Of a stretch of DNA of 9,522 nt, positions 6,003-9,522 are shown one piece after another. Made by a program: the position numbers and the translations under genes. Numbering within the stretch: position 1 is the first letter of the stretch; each line of letters opens with the position of its first letter. The notes below the pieces were generated by a model. It searched no databases. It saw only the letters and a list, made by a program, of their open reading frames with translations, and was not told where the DNA came from. Source of the DNA: an uncultured Bacilli bacterium (GTDB lineage: Bacteria; Bacillota_I; Bacilli_A; RF39; UBA660); the NCBI GenBank assembly GCA_948760655.1, contig CAQBKK010000042.1:1-9522 (forward strand), read 5' to 3'.

Positions 6003-6419
6003 ATGCGAACATTTTATATTTTTCAAATTAAAGAAGAATATGCAACGCTTACTAAAAATAATCCTTATAACTTATTTAAAATGTTTTCTTATATATACAA
6101 TATAGATCGCCGTGATATAAATACAGGAGCTCATCTTTTTTATCAATTGATAGAAAGATTAAATAGTAAAGAAATGGATATAAAACTATTTAAAAAATAC
6201 CAAGATAATTATTTTTATACAAAATTTAAGAATATTCATCAAGTAAATAACATATATAAAAAAGAAGAATCCAAGCTAGAGGTACATAAGCATTTTCTTC
6301 TTCTAAAAAGTACAATTATTCATCCCGTTTTCTTAAATGACTTAAAAGAATACCCTAACATCTTTTTATGTGATTTTGAAAACAAAGATTATTTTTGGTT
6401 AGACTTACTAGCAATATAA
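6003..6419 (+). CDS. sirA: SirA-like sporulation inhibitor of replication initiation
   Basis: In Bacillus subtilis SirA (YneE) binds DnaA domain I and stops new rounds of replication when a cell commits to sporulation. This 138-residue protein is close to the known length (about 148). It shows the same opening, an aromatic strand followed by IKEEYA (here TFYIFQIKEEYA), and the same ending, a DF-x-x-K-x-Y-x-W-L element (here FLCDFENKDYFWL). It also holds the same place, between tkt and yneF. I choose the ATG at 6003: GGTGAT (5993-5998), complementary to the 16S tail, lies 4 nt before it; an in-frame GTG at 5994 is less likely. An exact Spo0A-type box lies about 45 nt upstream. The middle of the protein is diverged. 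The assignment combines partial sequence similarity recalled from memory with strong synteny. Confidence 0.75.
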   Translation: MRTFYIFQIKEEYATLTKNNPYNLFKMFSYIYNIDRRDINTGAHLFYQLIERLNSKEMDIKLFKKYQDNYFYTKFKNIHQVNNIYKKEESKLEVHKHFLLLKSTIIHPVFLNDLKEYPNIFLCDFENKDYFWLDLLAI

Positions 6420-6471
6420 TCCTTGTGAAAAAAGAACTTTTTTAGTAAAATAAAAAAAGGAGGAATCTATT

Positions 6472-6681
6472 ATGTTACATGATATATTATTAATAGTCGT
6501 AGGGCTGATTGTAGGTTTAGTAATTGGTTTTTTTGTTTCACAAATTGTAATGAAAAAATATATGAAAAAAAATCCTCCCATCAATGAAAAAATGATAGAA
6601 GCAATGATGAGTAGTATGGGAAGAAAACCAAGCCAAAAACAAGTAAACCAAGTAATGAAACAAATGACAAAGTACATGTAG
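6472..6681 (+). CDS. yneF: YneF family (UPF0154) small membrane protein
   Basis: A 69-residue protein with one N-terminal transmembrane helix (about residues 4-25, rich in V, G, I and F) followed by the family's signature cytoplasmic stretch: KKYMKKNPPINEKM, then MMSSMGRKPSQKQVNQVMKQM. The length and these motifs match the UPF0154 family closely. The function is unknown in all members known to me. A strong AAAGGAGG ribosome site (6456-6463) lies 8 nt before the ATG. It follows sirA by 52 nt, the same neighbours as in Bacillus, and there is no convincing terminator between them, so they may share transcripts. Confidence 0.93.
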   Translation: MLHDILLIVVGLIVGLVIGFFVSQIVMKKYMKKNPPINEKMIEAMMSSMGRKPSQKQVNQVMKQMTKYM

Positions 6682-6733
6682 TATTTTGTTTTTTATTTCT
6701 TTTACATGAACTTTACTATGTCAATAATTTATC

Positions 6734-6762
6734 TTGATTTGTAAAGTAGAATATGATATTCT
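6734..6762 (+). promoter_or_regulatory. Promoter of the acidic membrane-protein gene
   Basis: TTGATT (6734-6739), 17-nt spacer, TATTCT (6757-6762). A TATGAT at 6752-6757 is an alternative -10 but lacks a partner. The -10 and spacer lie inside a 30-bp palindrome, so the promoter is probably regulated by a dimeric DNA-binding protein. Confidence 0.45.
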
Positions 6763-6769
6763 ATTTACA
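6740..6769. repeat. 30-bp operator-like palindrome
   Basis: The left arm TGTAAA-G-TAGAATAT (6740-6754) is the mirror of the right arm ATATTCTA-TTTACA (6756-6769), 14 bp paired with one unpaired G (6746) and a single central base (6755). The centre is too tight for an RNA hairpin loop without opening several pairs and no T tract follows, so a protein-binding operator is more likely than a terminator. Confidence 0.6.
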
Positions 6770-6791
6770 GAATACAAAAGGTGGTGGAACA

Positions 6792-7739
6792 ATGGAATTC
6801 CTATATAAACTATATAGTAATAATTATTTTGGAATAGGTTTGTTTATCGTAATCACAGTTTTAGCATTTGCTTTTTTAATAATATTATTTTTTGGAAAAA
6901 AAGATGAAAAAGCTAGAATGGAAATGGAAAAATTAGAAACAATAGCAAACGAAGCTTTAGCGGATAAAAAAATGGATAAAGAATCAATAACAGAAAATGA
7001 AAATATAAAGGATAACTTAGAATCTTTTTCTTTAACAGAAGAGTTAGGTACAAAAGAGCAAGAAATTAGTGATGAAATTTCGTTAGAAACTTTTGATGTA
7101 AACAATTTAGAAGAAAATAGAACAGAAGATACCTTAAATGGCTTAGAATATGAAGAAGAACCAATTATTTCAAATAATTTAGATTTGGACTTAGATTTTG
7201 ACATAGATTTGAATAAAGAAGAGGTTTTTTCAGAAGAAACAAGTAGCAATAATTTTACAGAAGAACAAGAAACACGAGAAAGAAATATAAATTTTGTAGA
7301 AGAAGAATCGTTTGATAATATCCCATCTTATCGTGATAATTATCGCGAAGAAACAACAATAGATAATTCGGATTATAGAAAAGATTCTTTAGAAGATGAA
7401 TTTTTACCAAGAAATAATACCACTGAATTTTTAATGGAGGAAAACGATATTATAGAAGAAACTTCTGTAAAAAAACCAATGCCAACGGTATTTAGTTCCG
7501 TTTATAAGAATAATGAAAGAGAAGAACTACCAAATGTAGGACTTAATTTAGATACAGAAGAGAGTGCGAATACGATTAGTCAAGTGAGGGAAGAAAAACC
7601 ATCTATAGTAGAAGAACCAACAGAAGAAATAAAACCTATCGCACCAAAAAAACCAGAATTTGTTATGCCAAAACGAGCTGATATGCCAAGATTAAACAAG
7701 ACAACAGAAAACAATAACGATAGCATTATAAAATTCTAA
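6792..7739 (+). CDS. Single-pass membrane protein with long acidic disordered domain
   Basis: A 315-residue protein of unrecognised family. I choose the ATG at 6792 because AAGGTGGTGG precedes it by 5 nt; the ATG at 6753 lies inside the palindrome and near the transcript start. Residues about 12-34 form one transmembrane helix (GIGLFIVITVLAFAFLIILFF), followed by GKKDEKAR, so the large C-terminal part should be cytoplasmic. Residues 35-65 are a charged helix. Then comes a long stretch rich in E, D, N and S, with a run of alternating D and L (DLDLDFDID) and no sign of a fold. The end, from about residue 285, is basic and proline-rich with a doubled motif (PEFVMPKRADMPRL) and may bind a partner. 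The layout recalls ZipA-like anchors, but that is only an analogy. Confidence 0.85.
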   Translation: MEFLYKLYSNNYFGIGLFIVITVLAFAFLIILFFGKKDEKARMEMEKLETIANEALADKKMDKESITENENIKDNLESFSLTEELGTKEQEISDEISLETFDVNNLEENRTEDTLNGLEYEEEPIISNNLDLDLDFDIDLNKEEVFSEETSSNNFTEEQETRERNINFVEEESFDNIPSYRDNYREETTIDNSDYRKDSLEDEFLPRNNTTEFLMEENDIIEETSVKKPMPTVFSSVYKNNEREELPNVGLNLDTEESANTISQVREEKPSIVEEPTEEIKPIAPKKPEFVMPKRADMPRLNKTTENNNDSIIKF

Positions 7740-7779
7740 ATAAAAAAGGTTAATTACTTAAAAATGTTTGAATCCATAT

Positions 7780-7811
7780 AAAGAGACTATAAAAAATGAT
7801 ATAGTCTTTTT
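7780..7811 (+). terminator. Terminator after the acidic membrane-protein gene
   Basis: A 12-bp stem (7780-7791 with 7800-7811, one G-T pair), 8-nt loop, ending in five Ts. It may also work weakly for the convergent minus-strand gene that ends at 7836. Confidence 0.8.
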
Positions 7812-7835
7812 AAAATTTTATTAGTAAAATTTGTT

Positions 7836-8102
7836 TTAATTATCTGAAGATAAAAACTGTTTTATTCTTTTCCAATCGTTTTTTGGCCAGAAAAATATCT
7901 TTTTTATTTTTTCATCTCGTATTATATTGTGGCTTTCATCCTCCATATAAATATGTTTTTCTGCATAAGTATAAAGTCCTGCTCTATATAAATTATATGA
8001 ATAAAAGGCTATTGCTTCATCAGATGGGGCATTTCTTTTAATTGGAATAAGCAAAATTATAAATAATATTATTATTACTATTGTAAGAATACATTTTTTC
8101 AT
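7836..8102 (-). CDS. Small membrane-anchored or secreted protein of unknown function
   Basis: An 88-residue protein. Residues 1-22 are MKK followed by an almost pure I/L/V stretch (ILTIVIIILFIILLIPI), a signal anchor or signal peptide without an obvious cleavage site. The rest, rich in Y, K and D, has an ending (IKKIFFWPKNDWKRIKQFL) that recalls small secreted proteins of Clostridia and other Firmicutes with a similar Phe-Phe/Trp-Pro element, but I cannot name a family. A GGTGAT ribosome site (plus 8109-8114) lies 6 nt before the ATG, and it has its own promoter just upstream. It converges on the acidic membrane-protein gene. Confidence 0.72.
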   Translation of the reverse strand: MKKCILTIVIIILFIILLIPIKRNAPSDEAIAFYSYNLYRAGLYTYAEKHIYMEDESHNIIRDEKIKKIFFWPKNDWKRIKQFLSSDN

Positions 8103-8123
8103 TTTATTATCACCACTTAATTT

Positions 8124-8152
8124 TTTATAACATATATATAAATTTAATGCAA
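8124..8152 (-). promoter_or_regulatory. Promoter of the 88-residue protein gene
   Basis: On the minus strand: TTGCAT (8152-8147), 17-nt spacer, TATAAA (8129-8124). The -10 is good and the -35 weak. The predicted start near 8117 leaves a leader of about 15 nt. Confidence 0.45.
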
Positions 8153-8159
8153 TTATAAT

Positions 8160-8199
8160 AAAAAGAGGATAATTTATTTCGATTTTAATTATCTTCTTT
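8160..8199 (-). terminator. Terminator downstream of the gerAB-like unit
   Basis: A 13-bp stem (8162-8174 with 8187-8199, one G-T pair), 12-nt loop. Read on the minus strand it ends in TTTTT. It lies 10 nt after the stop of the reading frame without a start codon, so that remnant appears to be transcribed as the tail of the gerAB-like unit. Confidence 0.65.
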
Positions 8200-8208
8200 A
8201 ATTAGACT

Positions 8209-8532
8209 TTAAAACTCAAAAGATTCAATATCTGAATAAATTATTCCATCATTATTAATATCATAAATTACAAAATATTTTAATACTCCTTTAGCATATT
8301 GATATCCAGTATTTCGAACAGAAATATTTTGATTGTTATATTTAGAAAGAACTTCATTTATTTTTTTGCTTTCATTAGTTAGGAATTCTTTATCTTTTAA
8401 TATTGATTTAACATCTTTTAAATTTTCATCAACAATGTAAGAAGTAATCTTAGTAACTTTATTATTTTCTATAATGGCAGTATAAACATTTTCAGTTTTA
8501 ATTCCATAAGGTGCAAAATTACTTAGTTGTAA
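8209..8532 (-). pseudogene. Reading frame without a start codon (5'-truncated gene remnant)
   Basis: On the minus strand a frame stays open for 107 codons (8532 down to the TAA at 8209-8211) in the otherwise gene-free stretch after the permease. It contains no ATG, GTG or TTG. Its translation looks like a real protein: VYTAIIENNKVTKITSYIV, a helical KDVKSILKDKEF segment, then YFVIYDINNDGIIYSDI and ESFEF at the end, suggesting an alternating strand/helix fold. The upstream gene's stop codon lies within its first few codons, in the +1 frame relative to that gene. I infer the 3' part of a gene whose 5' end was lost when it was joined to the permease end. The family is not recognised. Confidence 0.55.
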
Positions 8533-9522
8533 TTAGCCTTTTTCTATAAGTATGAACAAACAGAATAGGAATAGTAATGACAAAAACAATCGCTGTAAAA
8601 ATTGGTAGAGCGTAATAAATAACTAATTCATTTGTATAATATTTTCCGATAAACAAAACAGAAAGAAGATAAATCCCTAGAAGAATAAGGGCATGAATAA
8701 ACCCTTTTTTCTTTTTAGGAAGTAACTCTCGTAGGAAGATACTAGACATGGATAGATAAATAAAAACATCAAATATCCAAGAAAGAGCAACAATATTTTC
8801 AATTTTTTCAATAAAATCAAGTAACTTAATTTCTTTTAAAATAATGTATTCTGGGAAACGATAAATGCTAGCAAGAAGTGGCCCAACAACAGCTAAGATT
8901 AAAAACATTTTTGCAATTAAGGTAAAACTTCCGAAAAGATAAGAACCTGTACTATTACTTTTATTTGTAACGAGCATCAAAATAGAAGGAGAAACGGATA
9001 GAGAAACATAGTAAAATACTGATTTTATAAAAGAAGTCGTCTCTGTAACAAAAAGAGGAGAAATATTGTTAAGTTCGGCATACCCACATAGAGCACATAA
9101 ACTAAGTAAAGTTAAAAGAGCAGAAATAGGAAACAAACAAGCTGAAACCCGAAAAGTAGTAATTATCCCATTTTTAGAAATACGAAGAATAAGTAGAAGA
9201 AGAGGCAAAGAAATAAACCAAATTGGTGTACGAATTAAGAAAAAAGAAGAAGCAAAAAGTTGAATAAAAGTAAGACCTTCTGCTAGAAGAACCATACCAA
9301 ATAACAAAAGAACAATGCGTAAGAAAAAGCCTAAACCTTTCATTTCACTTAAAACATCAGTTAAATTTTTTTCTCCTTTATATTTTTGAATTTTATTAAT
9401 AAGAAAAATAAGAAGAACACCAATGATTGTTCCAACAAGAAAAGCTAAAACACTATCTTGTTTGGAAAGACCGATAATAGCAGAGAATCCAATTCCTAAA
9501 AATAAAGCTCTTGTCAAAAAAT
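8519..9522 (-). CDS. GerAB-type spore germination permease (5' partial)
   Basis: GerAB proteins are the membrane-embedded germinant-sensing subunits of GerA-type spore receptors, related to amino-acid transporters. The frame runs off the right edge: the first possible start is a TTG at 9517 with an in-frame Phe codon before it, and no ribosome site can be judged. Probably only about 10-15 residues are missing. About 332 residues show nine or ten hydrophobic segments, an early GLSKQDSVLAFLVG (family: a small-residue/QDAW element after helix 1), and FPEYIILKEIKLLDFIEKIENIVALSWIF, which matches the family's helix-8-region pattern. The C-terminus is complete and basic (HTYRKRLITTK). A GerAA-like partner would be expected upstream, outside the window. 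With sirA this indicates sporulation ability. Confidence 0.83.
   Translation of the reverse strand, partial: FLTRALFLGIGFSAIIGLSKQDSVLAFLVGTIIGVLLIFLINKIQKYKGEKNLTDVLSEMKGLGFFLRIVLLLFGMVLLAEGLTFIQLFASSFFLIRTPIWFISLPLLLLILRISKNGIITTFRVSACLFPISALLTLLSLCALCGYAELNNISPLFVTETTSFIKSVFYYVSLSVSPSILMLVTNKSNSTGSYLFGSFTLIAKMFLILAVVGPLLASIYRFPEYIILKEIKLLDFIEKIENIVALSWIFDVFIYLSMSSIFLRELLPKKKKGFIHALILLGIYLLSVLFIGKYYTNELVIYYALPIFTAIVFVITIPILFVHTYRKRLITTK

Noticed and set aside
6428..6443. A6-GAAC-T6 hairpin between sirA and yneF as a terminator
   Set aside because: The stem is almost only A-T with a tiny loop and there is no further T tract; it is more likely a weak structure in a shared transcript.
6408..6677. 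Minus-strand 89-codon frame opposite yneF
   Set aside because: It is the complement of a clear UPF0154 gene, without its own ribosome site.
6824..7249. Minus-strand 141-codon frame rich in S, K and F
   Set aside because: It mirrors the E/D/N-rich coding strand of the acidic membrane protein; the composition explains it.

Overview
This window comes from an AT-rich, low-GC Gram-positive bacterium in or near class Bacilli that uses the standard code (no in-frame TGA needs reading as Trp). The strongest clue is gene order. A LexA repressor gene stands divergent to a tiny one-helix membrane protein, followed by transketolase, a SirA-like inhibitor of replication and a YneF/UPF0154 protein. This matches the Bacillus subtilis order lexA | yneA ... 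tkt, yneE(sirA), yneF, but yneB and ynzC are missing and other genes take their place. SirA and a GerAB-type germinant permease imply an endospore-former. I cannot name the species; an uncultured gut Bacilli lineage is plausible.

Region 1 (1-1265) is mobile-element DNA. A reading frame open from the left edge joins the C-terminal coiled-coil end of a large serine recombinase to a phage tail/lectin-like domain. A perfect CGGTA-CACC-TACCG dyad lies at the switch between the two parts.

Region 2 (1296-2574) is an SOS module. lexA (minus strand) and a two-gene operon (plus strand) diverge from a shared region with two LexA-box-like sites, each placed on one promoter. The operon encodes a 50-residue membrane peptide in the position of YneA/SosA and a MazG-like protein that has lost metal ligands.

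Region 3 (2598-3758) encodes a J-domain protein whose frame breaks at a G-rich tract (GGGGGGAGGGG), striking in such AT-rich DNA. Deleting one G, or a +1 shift, joins both halves into one protein of about 375 residues. A terminator and the tkt promoter follow, overlapping each other.

Region 4 (3954-6681) holds tkt, sirA and yneF. A perfect TTCGACAA Spo0A-type box lies just upstream of sirA, which fits sporulation control. Region 5 (6740-7811) holds a single-pass membrane protein with a long acidic disordered domain, preceded by a 30-bp palindrome over its promoter and followed by a clear terminator.

Region 6 (7836-9522, minus strand) holds, in transcription order from the right edge, a partial GerAB-like permease, a reading frame with no start codon abutting its stop, a terminator, and a small membrane-anchored protein with its own promoter. 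The joins at both ends of the window suggest local rearrangement around a conserved chromosomal core. No rRNA, tRNA or CRISPR array was recognised.
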